In this document: positions 43,181-54,815 of the stretch, piece by piece
How the letters are laid out: every line of letters begins with the position of its first letter
How positions within the stretch are numbered: position 1 is the first letter of the stretch
Origin: Acetivibrio mesophilus
GTDB lineage: Bacteria > Bacillota > Clostridia > Acetivibrionales > Acetivibrionaceae
Assembly: GCF_004102745.1 (NCBI RefSeq)
Contig: NZ_RLII01000002.1
Span: forward strand, 248,001 to 312,000
DNA: 64,000 nucleotides
Direction of reading: 5' to 3'
Notes under the pieces: generated by a model
What the model saw: the letters and a program-made list of their open reading frames with translations, nothing else
Databases searched by the model: none
Told to the model about the DNA's origin: nothing
Translations under genes and position numbers: made by a program

Positions 43181-43438
43181 ATGATGCAATATCCGAACTG
43201 TAACTCAGGTATGCAAGTGCCTTCATGTAATCAGGGCACGATGCAGCCCTATCAAGCAAAAAGCATGATGCCTAATGCAAAAATCCATTGCATGCCAATG
43301 CTTCTGGCACATGCTTACGTTCCATTTCAATGCATTGGCTGTATATTTCCGCCAATGAAGGGTCTAGATGCCGGAACAATATTTCCCGAACTATACAGAC
43401 CTTATGGAGTGGACCCAGAATACACTGTAGATGCCTAA
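43181..43438 (+). CDS. cotJA: Spore coat associated protein CotJA
   Basis: 85 residues, Met/Pro/Cys-rich start and the CotJA-type C-terminus with LAHAYVPFQCIGCIFPPMKG and AGTIFPELYRPYG. It is part of the cotJABC mother-cell operon and a structural piece of the inner coat. GGAGGGAAT precedes the first of two ATG codons at 43181. Confidence 0.88.
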   Translation: MMQYPNCNSGMQVPSCNQGTMQPYQAKSMMPNAKIHCMPMLLAHAYVPFQCIGCIFPPMKGLDAGTIFPELYRPYGVDPEYTVDA

Positions 43439-43450
43439 GGAGGTGAAAAC

Positions 43451-43696
43451 ATGAATCCAAACCAAGCTAAACTCCTAAAAGAAGTAATGGCTGCCGATTT
43501 TACGCTCATTGATTTGAACCTGTATCTAAATACGCACCCCTATGACCAAAATACCATAATTCTCTTTAACAACTGTGCTCAAAGAGCTAGAATGCTCCGA
43601 AACGAGTACGAGAGATTGTATGGTCCGTTGACTGCCCAAAACTCCACCACTAAATGTCCATGGCAGTGGATAAACAGCCCTTGGCCGTGGGAGTAG
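43451..43696 (+). CDS. cotJB: Spore coat protein CotJB
   Basis: 81 residues with the CotJB pattern DFTLIDLNLYLNTHPYDQNT and a Trp-rich C-terminus (WQWINSPWPWE). AAGGAGGTG precedes the ATG, 12 bases after cotJA. Confidence 0.92.
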   Translation: MNPNQAKLLKEVMAADFTLIDLNLYLNTHPYDQNTIILFNNCAQRARMLRNEYERLYGPLTAQNSTTKCPWQWINSPWPWE

Positions 43697-43785
43697 TTCT
43701 TAGAGCATATGCAATATCGGCTTTATGGCCTTGGTAATAAAATTTATTTTTTGTATTTTGATGATTATCCCGAGGAGGTAATAAA

Positions 43786-44397
43786 ATGTGGGTTTATGAA
43801 AAGAAACTGGAATATCCGGTAAGAATTAAGACACCAAATCCCAAAATGGCAAAATATATTATTTCTCAATACGGCGGACCTGATGGAGAACTTGCTGCTT
43901 CTCTGAGATATCTAAGTCAGAGATTCAGCATGCCGACAAATGAAGCAAAAGGAATTTTAAATGACATAGGAACCGAAGAATTAGCGCATCTTGAAATGGT
44001 TGGCACCATAGTACATCAGCTCACAAGAGGCGTCCCCGCAGATGTACTCGAACGCGCAGGACTTGGTGCTTATTACACAGACCATGACCACGCTATCTAT
44101 CCCATGAGCGCTGCAGGAACTCCCTTTACTGCAGCTTATATACAGTCAAAGGGTGATCCTATCGCCGATTTACACGAAGACCTGGCTGCTGAGCAAAAAG
44201 CCCGTGCCACTTATGAAAATCTTATAAATCTAGCCGATGACCCCGATGTAATTGACCCGTTAAGGTTTTTAAGAGAAAGAGAAGTCGTACATTTCCAGCG
44301 TTTCGGTGAAGTTCTTAGAATTGTGCAGGATAAGCTTGCCGAAAAACCTTACTATGTGAAAAAACCCGATTGCATGAATCCCGTATTTAAAAGATAA
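43786..44397 (+). CDS. cotJC: Spore coat protein CotJC (manganese-catalase-like)
   Basis: 203 residues, ferritin-like manganese catalase fold with metal ligands in GTEELAHLEMVGTIVHQLT near 65, DLHEDLAAEQKARATYENL near 128 and REVVHFQRFGE near 165. It is a coat protein that may detoxify peroxide. GAGGAGGT precedes the ATG; 89 bases after cotJB. Confidence 0.95.
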   Translation: MWVYEKKLEYPVRIKTPNPKMAKYIISQYGGPDGELAASLRYLSQRFSMPTNEAKGILNDIGTEELAHLEMVGTIVHQLTRGVPADVLERAGLGAYYTDHDHAIYPMSAAGTPFTAAYIQSKGDPIADLHEDLAAEQKARATYENLINLADDPDVIDPLRFLREREVVHFQRFGEVLRIVQDKLAEKPYYVKKPDCMNPVFKR

Positions 44398-44455
44398 CTC
44401 ACTCTATTCCGGGAAACAAACTAAAAATATAAACTTACTATAAATTCCCTAATCA

Positions 44456-44483
44456 TAAAAAGGACCGGCTGTAACCGGTCCTT
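44456..44483 (-). terminator. Terminator of cbhA
   Basis: Perfect 9-bp AAGGACCGG/CCGGTCCTT stem with 6-base loop; on the minus strand it is followed by a T-run. Nearly the same hairpin ends celK. Confidence 0.85.
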
Positions 44484-44522
44484 GATAAACAATTTCAGAC
44501 TAAATAATTTCACATTATCTTA

Positions 44523-47500
44523 TTATATTGGCAATTCTTTTATAATCTTAGTAAGGTATCTCTTTAATATTGTTACATCTGTTGAGGTAACTTTACCGTC
44601 TGTATTTACATCAGCATTCTCAAGATTAATCTCTACATTCATTTTCAGAAGATGTCTCTTCAATACTGTAAGGTCAGTTGAGGTAACTTTACCATCATCA
44701 TTGCAGTCACCATAAATTATTTCCGGCTCAATTATTATTCCTCCGGGTGGTGTTCCCCAAACAAGCTCACCATTCTTATACAAGGTAACCTTATCATAAT
44801 CTTGGAAAGCTTTTATAGTCGGGTCAAAGGAATAGTCGTTTGACTGATCATGTACCGAGTTGTCTGCATATCTTATAACAAACTGTATTTCTCCGGACTG
44901 GCCGCCAGCAGGAAGCTTGACATCCTTGAATTCCAACTGCAGGTAATGCTCATCACCCGAACCACCAAAGGATGGAATAAGATTTCCGGATCCAACAGGT
45001 GTATAGTAGCAGTTAAACTGAAGCTGAGAATTAGCCTCTTTAGTAAAGTAGTATCTTAACACCAAATCCTTTAATGAGTAATCTCTATTGCCGGTGTTAA
45101 CAATATTGAATTTACCCTTAATTTCCTGATTGGATGCCTGTGTACCGTCACACATATACTGTACTTTTACATCCCTTGCCTGCTTTACAAATATCTTCAC
45201 AGAATCAGGTGACGAAGCTGCATTGTCATCATCATATGCAATTACACTTATTTCGTGGTCACCTTCTACAGCCTTCCACTCATATTCAAAAGGTGCTTCC
45301 TTGTCCGAACCGATTACTTTTCCATCAACAAGGAAATCAATCCTTGAGATCTTACCGTCAGAATCACTACCTGTTGCTGTAATCTTCAAAAATTCATTCC
45401 CGTAAGCAACAACATTTGATTTAGGTGCAGTAAGTTTTACTGTAGGCTTTACAATTACCTTTACCAGTATAGAAGTTATCGGTGACTCAATTCTCCTTCC
45501 ATCGGAGAGAACTGCAACAGCTTTAAGGTCATATGCACCAGCTGCAGCTGCAGTAATTTTTGCTGTGTAAGGAGCACTTGCATCACTGGAAATAAGTGTA
45601 TCTCCATTATAAAACTCTACTTTACTTACAGTGGTATCAGCTTTAACGCTTGCACTTATATTAACGTCTTTACCGGCTTCATACCTTTCTCCTGCAACAG
45701 GTGAATCGATAGTAACCTTTTCAGTTTCGCTGCCGGTGTTCTGCTCATCAAGATAAGCTGTAATCCATGAGAACGGAGCGTTCCAGTTAACAGTTATTTC
45801 ATTGGTTGACCATGAGTCTGTATGGTCAATAAAGCACTTCTGCGGAGGTGTGTCCTTCTTAACAGCAGCATTTATTGTCGGGTCTTCAAAACGGGAGTTC
45901 GGTCCTCCTGAAATTATACCTGGAGGTGGAGCCGGCCATTTGCTGCTTGTTTGTGGAGTCCAGAATCTGTCATGGGGATTTGTAAGTGGACGTTCACCAT
46001 ATCCTGTTACATAAGACTGATCCATTGCATTTCTTCCCAACAGGTAGCTCATGCTATCCAATATTCCATCAAAGTATTTAGAGTCACTAGAGAAGTCACG
46101 TGCATATGCCATAACTATCATTTGATTCAAAAGAAATGAGTTCGAACCCCAAGGATAACCGCCCCTCTCATCCTCAGCCTGTTTGATTGGCAGTCTGTAA
46201 CCTTGGTCTTCAATATTAGCAAGCCATGCATCCGCAGCTTTCATTATATTATTTTTTGCCTTTTGAATTTCTGTAGCAGGTAAACCATTTTCAGCCAATG
46301 CAAGAGTAATGGTACCTAATCCCTGAGTAGTTCCCCAAGTGAAGCATCCCCACAATCCATCATCTTCGTTGGTACCTTTCATCATTGCAGGCATTTCGAG
46401 GTAATGAGGTGACTTCATCAAATATTCTTTATATTCGGATTTACCTGTTGTTGCATAAAGCTCGCAGGCTGCCCAATAGAACTCATCTCCAGTATAGTCG
46501 TCATTGTATGGACCACCACCCGGGCCACCGCTTCCAGGGGTGTACTCAGCATAGATCTCAGGATTCTTTAATGCTGCTTGCCATGCTATTTCAGCCTTTT
46601 CCAAACAGTCAGCTGCAAACACCGGATCAAATTCTTCCCAGAGACGAGCACTCTGTGCTAAAGTTGCAGCAAAGTTAAGAGTTGCTGCCGTACTTACAGG
46701 CCTCAAATAACGTTCTTGAGAATCTTCATGAGGCAACATACCCAACGCTGTCCATCTAAAGTCATGAATCTTATGATGCACCATTCCGGCTATAGAAGGA
46801 TCTTCTTTTTCGGTAACCTGCATCTTCTTAAAGAACTCAATCTCCCATCTTGCTTCATCAAGAATATCAGGATAACCGTTATTTTGCTCAGGAATATTCA
46901 TTCCGCCGTCTTTATACGGTCCCCAGTTATCAAGTCCGTTAATTTTTGCTCTTTCATACATGTTCATCAATGTCCAAACAGCTATACCACCGTTTACAAC
47001 ATATTTTCCATGGTCGCCGGCATCATACCAACCACCAGTTACATCTTTCGAATAACTCTTTTGAGGTAATCCTGCATACTCATCGCTCTGTGGCCATGTA
47101 GGAACACTTGTATCTCCGGTATTCGGATCAATACCAATATGTCCTGCAGGTCTAGTCCACTGTTCGCCTCCAGCATATGGCATCTCAATAGCAATACCAC
47201 TTCTCTTGTGATAGAAGAAGGATAGAGCATCATATTTCATCTGGGTATAAATATCATCACGAATATCAAAAGGATGGCTGTAATTTGTTACTGTATTTAC
47301 AGTTGGAAGTTCAAACCTATAACCAATTCCCTGGGTGGTAAAATCAGAGAAATCAATCCAATGTACATTATCCTGAGAGTCTTTATCAAGACCCTTTGGC
47401 TCTGTAACACCTTCCATAACTACAACACCTGCTGCATTCAAAAGCTGCCATTCTACCGGCTGTTTTGAATCGCATAATACTGTAGCAACCTTCTTGCCTT

Positions 47501-48179
47501 GTGGCAGGTATCCCACCTGATTAACACGTACATCAGGTTGTTTGAGTTCATCAACTACAGGTTTTGAATACTCTGCATCATAAAGGGATACATCGTCAAG
47601 GTATACTGTATATGGAGGAGTTCCTGCTAATTCACCACCCAAATGGAATGTAAATTCGCATGCATCATCTGATGGGTCTTCCATAATAAATGTTTCGTCA
47701 ATCTCCAACACTTTTCCTGCTGTTAGTGAGTATGGACTCCACTTGTTGTTCCAATATTCCTCATAAGGATAAGCCATCTGTCCTATTTTAATATAAGCTT
47801 TACAGGACACTTCTGACCAAATCTTAAGCCTTACCCTATATGTATGACCCTGTTCAAGGGCAATACCACGGTGTCTCATCTGAACACTCCACTTGTTTTG
47901 ACCTTTGTCAAGGACAGTAAGGGCAAATGCTTTGTTACCGGGTTGTCCCGGAACATCAACTACATCAAAGGAACATTTTCCTCCACTATCCTCACATGTA
48001 TGCCATGGAAAGCAAAGTCCTTCATCAAAAGTCCTCTCGTATAATAGGTCGTTTTTATAAGGTGGTAGATTCGGAGAATTGTCTTCACCCGCATATACTG
48101 ATACTGATGTCGTCGGCACTAGAAATGTCAATAAAACTGTTAATAAGACAGCAAAGCAGATTGACCTTCTAAATTTCAT
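44523..48179 (-). CDS. cbhA: Cellulosomal cellobiohydrolase CbhA
   Basis: 1218 residues. Order: signal peptide (1-31), family 4 CBM (about 35-205, [20 protein letters not shown]), Ig-like domain (about 215-300), GH9 catalytic domain (about 305-815, [17 protein letters not shown] and [14 protein letters not shown]), two fibronectin-like X1 modules (about 825-1005), CBM3b (about 1015-1155) and a type I dockerin (about 1160-1218, [20 protein letters not shown]). It releases cellobiose from cellulose chain ends. From memory it is close to but not identical with A. thermocellus CbhA; the linker before the dockerin lacks that protein's Pro-Glu repeats. GGGAGGG precedes ATG 48179. Confidence 0.96.
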   Translation of the reverse strand: MKFRRSICFAVLLTVLLTFLVPTTSVSVYAGEDNSPNLPPYKNDLLYERTFDEGLCFPWHTCEDSGGKCSFDVVDVPGQPGNKAFALTVLDKGQNKWSVQMRHRGIALEQGHTYRVRLKIWSEVSCKAYIKIGQMAYPYEEYWNNKWSPYSLTAGKVLEIDETFIMEDPSDDACEFTFHLGGELAGTPPYTVYLDDVSLYDAEYSKPVVDELKQPDVRVNQVGYLPQGKKVATVLCDSKQPVEWQLLNAAGVVVMEGVTEPKGLDKDSQDNVHWIDFSDFTTQGIGYRFELPTVNTVTNYSHPFDIRDDIYTQMKYDALSFFYHKRSGIAIEMPYAGGEQWTRPAGHIGIDPNTGDTSVPTWPQSDEYAGLPQKSYSKDVTGGWYDAGDHGKYVVNGGIAVWTLMNMYERAKINGLDNWGPYKDGGMNIPEQNNGYPDILDEARWEIEFFKKMQVTEKEDPSIAGMVHHKIHDFRWTALGMLPHEDSQERYLRPVSTAATLNFAATLAQSARLWEEFDPVFAADCLEKAEIAWQAALKNPEIYAEYTPGSGGPGGGPYNDDYTGDEFYWAACELYATTGKSEYKEYLMKSPHYLEMPAMMKGTNEDDGLWGCFTWGTTQGLGTITLALAENGLPATEIQKAKNNIMKAADAWLANIEDQGYRLPIKQAEDERGGYPWGSNSFLLNQMIVMAYARDFSSDSKYFDGILDSMSYLLGRNAMDQSYVTGYGERPLTNPHDRFWTPQTSSKWPAPPPGIISGGPNSRFEDPTINAAVKKDTPPQKCFIDHTDSWSTNEITVNWNAPFSWITAYLDEQNTGSETEKVTIDSPVAGERYEAGKDVNISASVKADTTVSKVEFYNGDTLISSDASAPYTAKITAAAAGAYDLKAVAVLSDGRRIESPITSILVKVIVKPTVKLTAPKSNVVAYGNEFLKITATGSDSDGKISRIDFLVDGKVIGSDKEAPFEYEWKAVEGDHEISVIAYDDDNAASSPDSVKIFVKQARDVKVQYMCDGTQASNQEIKGKFNIVNTGNRDYSLKDLVLRYYFTKEANSQLQFNCYYTPVGSGNLIPSFGGSGDEHYLQLEFKDVKLPAGGQSGEIQFVIRYADNSVHDQSNDYSFDPTIKAFQDYDKVTLYKNGELVWGTPPGGIIIEPEIIYGDCNDDGKVTSTDLTVLKRHLLKMNVEINLENADVNTDGKVTSTDVTILKRYLTKIIKELPI

Positions 48180-48574
48180 ATTCTTCCCTCCCATTAATAA
48201 TTAGCTGCAATTAGAAAATGAAGCATTCACATTACATTTGCAATTCAAACCAGCTAAAATAGGTTTATCACCCTTCTTATGAGTTCACCTCCTTAATAGC
48301 CTAATTATTTATTAGTTTGAAAAGCTCTATGAAGCCCCAATCTAAACAAGTTAATAATATAAATAACAAATAAATGAGTATTTAATAGCATAAAAGGCAC
48401 TTGCTTTAAAGATTTGATAGGTATAATAGTACAGATGAATACTAATAGATTGTGTTAGACATAAAGCAAAACAACACAATCTCCTAACTGAGATAATATC
48501 TGGATTTGTAGCATTCCTAATGTAAGCATGCTATCTACTGCCTATATTTTAAATATATAAATATTAACTGAGAA
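48180..48574 (-). promoter_or_regulatory. Long leader of cbhA with orphan Shine-Dalgarno
   Basis: About 365 untranslated bases. At 48281-48352 is a block shared with the celK leader (TTGTTTAGA, AGCTTTTCAAACT, ATAAATAA) that ends in AAGGAGGTG (48286-48294), 107 bases upstream of the start codon and without a sensible reading frame after it. A perfect 10-bp stem (AGATTGTGTT/AACACAATCT) spans 48447-48482. Confidence 0.7.
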
Positions 48575-48580
48575 TGTCAA
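48552..48580 (-). promoter_or_regulatory. SigA-type promoter of cbhA
   Basis: Minus strand: -35 TTGACA (48575-48580), 17-base spacer, -10 TATATT (48552-48557). Same hexamers and spacing as the celK promoter. Confidence 0.8.
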
Positions 48581-48657
48581 GTATTTTTTGAGAGAATATT
48601 CATGGTTTTCTTTATATAGAGCAAGTGTGGTCTAGCTTTGCCGGAAGTACCATATAT

Positions 48658-48685
48658 AAAAAGGACCGGCAAAAGCCGATCCTTT
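48658..48685 (-). terminator. Terminator of celK
   Basis: Minus strand AAAGGATCGGC/GCCGGTCCTTT stem (one wobble), loop TTTT, T-rich tail. Confidence 0.85.
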
Positions 48686-48707
48686 GAAATTCATCTGAAA
48701 TTATTTA

Positions 48708-51362
48708 TTATAATGGTAATTCTTTTATAATCTTAGTAAGGAATCTCTTTAATATTGTTGCATCTGTTGATGTAACTTTACCGTCTCTATTTACATCAGC
48801 ATTATCAAGATTAATATCTACGTTCATTTTCAGAAGATGTCTCTTCAATACTGTAAGGTCAGTTGATGTAACTTTGCCATCTCCATTGCAGTCACCATAA
48901 AGAACATTATGAGGTGGATCAATATCTCTATCCTCATCAAGATAAGCTGTAACCCATGCAAACGGAGCATTCCAGTTAACAGTTATCTCATTGGTTGACC
49001 ATGAGTCAGTATGGTCAAAGAAGCACTTCTGTGGTGGTACAGACTTGTTAACAGCAGCATTTATTGTCGGGTCCTCGAAACGAGAGTTCGGACCACCGGA
49101 AATTATACCTGGAGGTGGTGATGGGAATTTCTTACTTGTCTGAGGAGTCCAGAACCTGTCATGAGGATTCAAAAGCGGACGCTCACCGTATCCAGTTACA
49201 TAGCACTGATCCATTGCGTTTCTTCCCAACAGATAGCTCATACTATCCTGTATTCCATCAATGTATTTTCCGTTTGATGTGAAGTCATATGAATACGCCA
49301 TAACTATCATCTGATTCAGAATAAATGAGTTTGAACCCCATGGATAACCGCCTTGCTCACTCTCAGCCTGTTTGATAGGAAGTCTATAACCCTGATCTTC
49401 AATATTAGCAAGCCATGTATCTGCAGCTTTTGTAATATTAGATTTTGCTTTTTGAATTTCTGAAGCTGGCAAACCATTCTCAACCAATGCAAGGGTAATA
49501 GTACCTAATCCCTGAGTAGTTCCCCAAGTAAAGCATCCCCACAATCCGGCATCTTCGTTCGAACCACCCATTAGTGAAGGCATTTCAAGGTAGTGAGGTG
49601 AATTCATCAGATATTCCTTATATTCGGATTTACCTGTTGTTGCGTAAAGCTCGCAGGCAGCCCAATAGAATTCATCTCCAGTATAGTTGTCATTGTATGG
49701 TCCACCACCAGGGCCACCGCTTCCAGGGGTGAACTCAGCATAAATTTTAGGATTCTTTAATGCTGCTTGCCATGCTATTTCAGCTTTTGCCAAGCAGTCA
49801 GCTGCAAACGTTGAATCAAACTCTTGCCAGAGACGAGCACTCTGTGCTAAAGTTGCAGCAAAGTTAAGAGTTGCAGCCGTGCTTACTGGTCTTAAGTAAC
49901 GATCCTGTGGATCTTCATGAGGCAACATACCCAACGCTGTCCATCTAAAGTCATGAATCTTATGATGCACCATTCCAGCTATAGAAGCATCTTCTCTTTC
50001 GGTAACCTGCATCTTCTTAAAGAACTCAATTTGCCATCTTGCTTCATCAAGGATATCCGGATAACCGTTGCTCTTCTCAGGTATGTTCATTCCACCATCT
50101 TTGTAAGGTCCCCAGTTATCAATACCTCTAATTTTTGCTCTTTCGTACATGTTCATCAATGTCCAAACAGCAATACCGCCATTTACAACATATTTACCAT
50201 GGTCACCGGCATCATACCAACCACCGGTTACATTCTTTGTATAACTCTTTTGTGGTATTCCTGCATATTCATCGTCCTGAGGCCATGTAGGAACACTTGT
50301 ATCTCCTGTGTTTGGTGCAATACCAATATGTCCTGCAGGTCTAGTCCACTCTTGCTTTCCTGCATATGGCATCTCAATAGCAATACCGCTTCTCTTGTGA
50401 TAGAAGAATGCCAAAGCCTCAAACTTCATCTGAGAATAAATATCATTTCCAATATCAAAAGGATGGCTGTAGTTTGTATCAGTATTTACATTCGGAAGCT
50501 CAAAATAATAACCAGTTCCTTCTGTAGTAAAGTCAGAAAAATCAAGCCAGTGCACTTTATCCTGTGAATCTAGGTCAAGTCCCTTTGGTATTGTATTACC
50601 TTCCTTAACAACTTTACCTGTTGAGTCAAGAAGACGCCATTTAAGAGGGCTGGTTGAATCGGTTACAACAGTCGCAACCTTCTTTGCACTTGGCAAATAT
50701 CCTACCTGATTAACACGTACATCAGGCTCAGGAAGTATTGCTACTGGAGGCTTTGTATAAGAAGCATCATAAAGAGATACATCATCAAGGTAAATATTGT
50801 ATGGTACCCCTGCAGCCAATTCTCCACCTACATGGAATGTAAACTCACATGTATCATCAGTAGGCTTGTCCATTGTAAAGGTTTCTTCAACTGTAAGTTT
50901 CTGTCCTCCTGCTGGAACGGAAAATGGATTCCAGTTGTTGTTCCAGTATTCGGCATAGGGCTCACCCATTTGACCTATTTTAACGTACACTCTACAAGCT
51001 TTATCTGCCCAAACTGTGAATTTTATCTTGTATGTATGCCCCTGTTCAAGGGTTATACCTCTGTGTCTCATCTGAACACTCCACTTGTTTTGTCCCGGGT
51101 CAAGGACTGTTAAGCGGAAAGCTCTGTTTCCAGACTGTCCAGGAACATCAACAACTTGGAACTGACACTTTCCACCGCTGTCTTCACAAGTATGCCACGG
51201 AAAGCAAAGACCTTCATCAAATATTCTTTCATATAAAAGGTCGTTTCCATAAGGCGGCAAATGCGAAGCATTATCTTTTGTGGCAAAAACAACTGATGGC
51301 AACATCATGGACAGCACAATTGTAAAAACAATAGCTGCACATATTGTTTTTCTAAAATTCAT
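48708..51362 (-). CDS. celK: Cellulosomal cellobiohydrolase CelK
   Basis: 884 residues: signal peptide (1-28), CBM4 (about 30-205), Ig-like domain, GH9 catalytic domain (about 305-815, [31 protein letters not shown]) and a type I dockerin (about 825-884, [20 protein letters not shown]). It lacks the X1 and CBM3 modules of its paralogue CbhA but is otherwise very similar along the shared modules, pointing to tandem duplication. It cuts cellobiose from chain ends. GGGAGGT precedes ATG 51362; 514 bases separate the celK stop region from the cbhA start. Confidence 0.96.
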   Translation of the reverse strand: MNFRKTICAAIVFTIVLSMMLPSVVFATKDNASHLPPYGNDLLYERIFDEGLCFPWHTCEDSGGKCQFQVVDVPGQSGNRAFRLTVLDPGQNKWSVQMRHRGITLEQGHTYKIKFTVWADKACRVYVKIGQMGEPYAEYWNNNWNPFSVPAGGQKLTVEETFTMDKPTDDTCEFTFHVGGELAAGVPYNIYLDDVSLYDASYTKPPVAILPEPDVRVNQVGYLPSAKKVATVVTDSTSPLKWRLLDSTGKVVKEGNTIPKGLDLDSQDKVHWLDFSDFTTEGTGYYFELPNVNTDTNYSHPFDIGNDIYSQMKFEALAFFYHKRSGIAIEMPYAGKQEWTRPAGHIGIAPNTGDTSVPTWPQDDEYAGIPQKSYTKNVTGGWYDAGDHGKYVVNGGIAVWTLMNMYERAKIRGIDNWGPYKDGGMNIPEKSNGYPDILDEARWQIEFFKKMQVTEREDASIAGMVHHKIHDFRWTALGMLPHEDPQDRYLRPVSTAATLNFAATLAQSARLWQEFDSTFAADCLAKAEIAWQAALKNPKIYAEFTPGSGGPGGGPYNDNYTGDEFYWAACELYATTGKSEYKEYLMNSPHYLEMPSLMGGSNEDAGLWGCFTWGTTQGLGTITLALVENGLPASEIQKAKSNITKAADTWLANIEDQGYRLPIKQAESEQGGYPWGSNSFILNQMIVMAYSYDFTSNGKYIDGIQDSMSYLLGRNAMDQCYVTGYGERPLLNPHDRFWTPQTSKKFPSPPPGIISGGPNSRFEDPTINAAVNKSVPPQKCFFDHTDSWSTNEITVNWNAPFAWVTAYLDEDRDIDPPHNVLYGDCNGDGKVTSTDLTVLKRHLLKMNVDINLDNADVNRDGKVTSTDATILKRFLTKIIKELPL

Positions 51363-51780
51363 AACCTTACCTCCCATTAATTAATATAAAGCATTAGAAA
51401 TTGAAGCTTTTCTCTGCATTCATTACAATATTCTTTATTAATTAACAATGTAGAATATTATAAAAATGCAACAACTTATTAAGTCAGCATCAAACCAATA
51501 AATATTGGGTCCTATAGCCCTATAACAAGAGTACACCTCCTTTATAGTGTTTTTATTTATCAGTTTGAAAAAGCTTTAAGCTCCACTCTAAACAACGTAA
51601 ATAAAAAATGCTTATAAAAAATTAAGTATATGCTAAATACGGAGTATTTTTTTGATAGATTGAGTATTGGTTAATAAATAGGAAAACTACTTTAAAGATA
51701 AATAGATGTATTAGTACGTACAAATCAAACTATAAAAACTCTATTAAAAACTATCAAAAATATCAATTGTATATACTTTA
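51363..51780 (-). promoter_or_regulatory. Long leader of celK with orphan Shine-Dalgarno
   Basis: About 410 untranslated bases. The block at 51529-51597 matches the cbhA leader and ends in AAGGAGGTG (51534-51542), about 172 bases before the start codon; only a three-codon frame (TTG TTA TAG) follows it. Outside this block the two leaders differ widely. Confidence 0.7.
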
Positions 51781-51809
51781 AATATATTGTTATATGATGT
51801 AAATGTCAA
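51781..51809 (-). promoter_or_regulatory. SigA-type promoter of celK
   Basis: Minus strand: -35 TTGACA (51804-51809), 17-base spacer, -10 TATATT (51781-51786). Confidence 0.8.
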
Positions 51810-52284
51810 GTGTTTTTTTCAATTTCGATTTGAAAAACAAAGTGGCAACAGCGTCAAAGCCAAGCCCCAACTATAAGGAACCTTAATAAAATTGCAATAA
51901 AATATCGGTAGACATAATATGTATTTACATCATAACAGTATGACATACTATGCCCCAATATAAATTATTCTTAGTTTTCATATCAATTAAGTTATTTTTA
52001 ATAATTAACTCAAAAATAATGTACTATACGCTAAATATATGGTATAATTATCAATAAGCAAAAATTGCTCTATAGAATTTCAACGCTGAATCCGACGATA
52101 TTTTAATTACACCACCTCTTCCCCGCACTAATTATATCTCTGGCAATATACTTGCTTAAAAGACAGTGTTGTTATTATCATACAGATATATGTTTTACTT
52201 GATATTATATTTGTTTTTGATGTTATCATCTTATCTGCGGGCACTGTGTAAAAAACCCAATGATTTTTTAAAGGAGTGATTTGT
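51810..52284. other. AT-rich intergenic region upstream of celK
   Basis: 475 bases between the celK promoter and a divergent unknown gene. I see no coding stretch, no convincing hairpin and only the ribosome site AAAGGAG at its right end. Confidence 0.5.
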
Positions 52285-53319
52285 ATGGGTAATAAGAAAG
52301 ACATCAACTTATTACCGGAAGAATACCGTTTGGCATCATCAAGGCCATCGCCGGAGAAACGAAAGGACGATGGAGGAATTAAAGAAGTTGGGAATAGCAT
52401 TAAAGGTCTTATGGATATGATATCATCAAAGGTATCTTCTGTTCAGAATGAAAAAGTTAGTGACGTTAATTTAAATATGTCAAAAAGCCTTAAAGATAAT
52501 CTTCCTGAGAATATGTCTCAGAATTCCGAGAAAGCCTCAGGTTTGCTTTACTCTCTGAAAAAAGCCAGACTTAGAAATCTGGAAGGTATATTAAATCTTG
52601 ACAAAAAGGATCTGGTAGTATCCAGCAAGTTTAACTATGTGTATTGCACTGATTTTGGGAAGGTTGTCATTGTTGACAAAGATACTGACGGCCATCCTAA
52701 AACTGTAACTATAAAAGACTCAGATAATCTTTCCGTTAAGACTATCAAGTTCCATAATGCGTGCCCATTTCTTTACCCGAAGTATGATGAGCGCAGCCTG
52801 CCCGAACAGATTATACACATGGACAAGAATGAAATCTGGTACCTGTCTGACTCAGAAGCTATAATTGTCACCTTCAAGAATGACATTGCTGATTTTCTTA
52901 AAATAAGTCTTAGCAGTTTCGAGCAGAATAGCAATCCAAAAGTTATTTTGAATTATTTAGAATGTTATAAATTTCTCTATCAAAATAAAAAGGTAAAAGA
53001 TCTGCTGTTAGAAGAACGGAAAATTAAAACCGATGATATTATAAGGGTTCAATCCCATTATGCATTGTACAAGGAAGGCAGCAGTATCTACAGGGTTCTG
53101 CTGTTTGACGAGCTAAAAAACATATCCAATGAATTTACATTGACAGAGCTTCCAAATGTCAATGAAGAAGCATGGGATGTTCTATTTACAAATGAGATTT
53201 ATGAATATGTAAAGGAAAACGACTATTCTTTCAGCAATTTCAGGCAAAACAATGACTATATTGAATACTGGCAGAACATCGGTTCAAAAAGTGTATGTGT
53301 TATGAGATGTAAAATTTAA
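52285..53319 (+). CDS. Hypothetical cytoplasmic protein
   Basis: 344 residues, no signal peptide or membrane helix. It opens KKDINLLPEEYRLASS, like the short N-terminal PilN motif of type IV pilus proteins, but lacks the membrane helix and fold of PilN. A charged, probably disordered segment (about 20-80) is followed by a strand-rich domain (about 100-210, VYCTDFGKVVIVDKDTDG, EIWYLSDSEAIIV) and a helical C-terminus. I do not recognise the family. AAAGGAG lies eight bases before ATG 52285; it has its own terminator. Confidence 0.6.
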   Translation: MGNKKDINLLPEEYRLASSRPSPEKRKDDGGIKEVGNSIKGLMDMISSKVSSVQNEKVSDVNLNMSKSLKDNLPENMSQNSEKASGLLYSLKKARLRNLEGILNLDKKDLVVSSKFNYVYCTDFGKVVIVDKDTDGHPKTVTIKDSDNLSVKTIKFHNACPFLYPKYDERSLPEQIIHMDKNEIWYLSDSEAIIVTFKNDIADFLKISLSSFEQNSNPKVILNYLECYKFLYQNKKVKDLLLEERKIKTDDIIRVQSHYALYKEGSSIYRVLLFDELKNISNEFTLTELPNVNEEAWDVLFTNEIYEYVKENDYSFSNFRQNNDYIEYWQNIGSKSVCVMRCKI

Positions 53320-53326
53320 AAACAAA

Positions 53327-53366
53327 AGAAAAAGTCTGATAAGCGAGTTAAAATCAGACTTTTTTT
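53327..53366 (+). terminator. Terminator of the 52285 gene
   Basis: AAAAGTCTGAT...ATCAGACTTTTTTT with an 11-base loop. Can act on both strands. Confidence 0.85.
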
Positions 53367-53443
53367 ATGCATTCATTATAGAAAACCTTATATGTTACTT
53401 CAATAAATGTATATTACGCTCATCTTGGCCCTTTATAGAAATC

Positions 53444-54802
53444 TTAGTTTCTAAGACTGTTGAGAGGTGCAGGTATTCTTCCTCCCCTATTTATAAAATC
53501 CTTACTACTGAAATTATTAACCTTCATTACCGGGCCTGAACCCAACAGACCACCGAATTCAACAACATCTCCAACCTTTTTGCCCGGTGCAGGAATTATC
53601 CTTACCGCAGTCGTCTTGTTATTGATTACTCCTATAGCCGACTCATCAGCTATAATAGCTGAAATAGTCTCTGCACTTGTATCTCCGGGAACTACTATCA
53701 TATCTAGCCCTACAGAACACACACATGTCATTGCTTCAAGCTTTTCGATGGTAAGTGCACCCTTCATAACTGCATCAATCATACCGGCATCTTCACTTAC
53801 AGGAATAAAGGCACCACTTAGCCCGCCAACCGAAGAGGAAGCCATTGTACCGCCTTTTTTGACAGCATCATTAAGCAATGCCAAAGCAGCCGTAGTTCCA
53901 TGAGTACCGCACTTTTCAAGGCCCATTTCCTCTAAGATATGAGCAACACTGTCTCCTATGGTTGGTGTAGGCGCAAGGGACAGGTCAACAATACCAAAGG
54001 ATACTCCCAACCGCCTTGAAGCTTCCCGGGCAACCAACTGGCCCATTCTGGTTATTTTGAACGCAGTTTTCTTAATAGTCTCTGAAACGGTTTCAAAATC
54101 AGCCCCTCTTACTTTTTCAAGGGCGGATTTAACAACTCCGGGACCGCTCACCCCTACATTTATAACACATTCCGGTTCGCCAACTCCGTGAAAAGCTCCT
54201 GCCATAAACGGGTTGTCCTCCGGGACATTTGCAAAAACAACCAACTTAGCACAAGCCAAGCCTCCATTGTCGGCACTAAGATGGGCTGCCTTTTTTATTA
54301 TATGTCCCATTTCCCTAACTGCATCCATATTAATTCCTGCCTTGGTACTGGCAAGATTGACAGACGAGCAAACCTTTTTTGTACTACTCAGGGCTTCCGG
54401 TATAGAAGCTATAAGCTTCCTATCTCCAACAGTATACCCTTTTTGAATTAGCGCAGAAAATCCGCCTATAAAATTGACTCCAACCGCATCTGCTGCTCTG
54501 TCTAAAGTCTCGGCGAATTTTACATAATTCTCCTCATCACTGCTTTCCGCTACAAGCGAAATAGGTGTCACGGAAATTCTTTTGTTTACTATAGGAATAC
54601 CATACTCCTTTTCAATATCCTCTCCAACCTTAACAAGATTTGCCGCAAGTCTAGTAATCTTATTATAAATCTTCTCCCTTGATTCCTTTGCACTGGAACT
54701 GGCACAATCCCTCAGGGATATTCCCATAGTAATTGTCCTGATGTCAAGATTTTCCTCTTGAATCATCTTTATTGTTTCAATTATCTCAAAAGGCATTAAC
54801 AC
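53444..54802 (-). CDS. UPF0210 (DUF711) family protein
   Basis: 452 residues, full family length: [13 protein letters not shown] near the N-terminus, [14 protein letters not shown] near 135, [15 protein letters not shown] near 215 and [17 protein letters not shown] near 325. The fold is related to glycyl-radical-like barrels, but no reaction is established. It is 13 bases after an ACT-domain gene (UPF0237); the two are adjacent in many bacteria, which suggests allosteric partnership. GTG 54802, eight bases after GGGGG, is the likely start. Confidence 0.88.
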   Translation of the reverse strand: MLMPFEIIETIKMIQEENLDIRTITMGISLRDCASSSAKESREKIYNKITRLAANLVKVGEDIEKEYGIPIVNKRISVTPISLVAESSDEENYVKFAETLDRAADAVGVNFIGGFSALIQKGYTVGDRKLIASIPEALSSTKKVCSSVNLASTKAGINMDAVREMGHIIKKAAHLSADNGGLACAKLVVFANVPEDNPFMAGAFHGVGEPECVINVGVSGPGVVKSALEKVRGADFETVSETIKKTAFKITRMGQLVAREASRRLGVSFGIVDLSLAPTPTIGDSVAHILEEMGLEKCGTHGTTAALALLNDAVKKGGTMASSSVGGLSGAFIPVSEDAGMIDAVMKGALTIEKLEAMTCVCSVGLDMIVVPGDTSAETISAIIADESAIGVINNKTTAVRIIPAPGKKVGDVVEFGGLLGSGPVMKVNNFSSKDFINRGGRIPAPLNSLRN

Positions 54803-54815
54803 CTGTATTTCCCCC

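Noticed and set aside
52285-52330. PilN-like INLLPEEYR motif suggesting a pilus gene
   Set aside because: No membrane helix, no PilN fold and no other pilus genes nearby.
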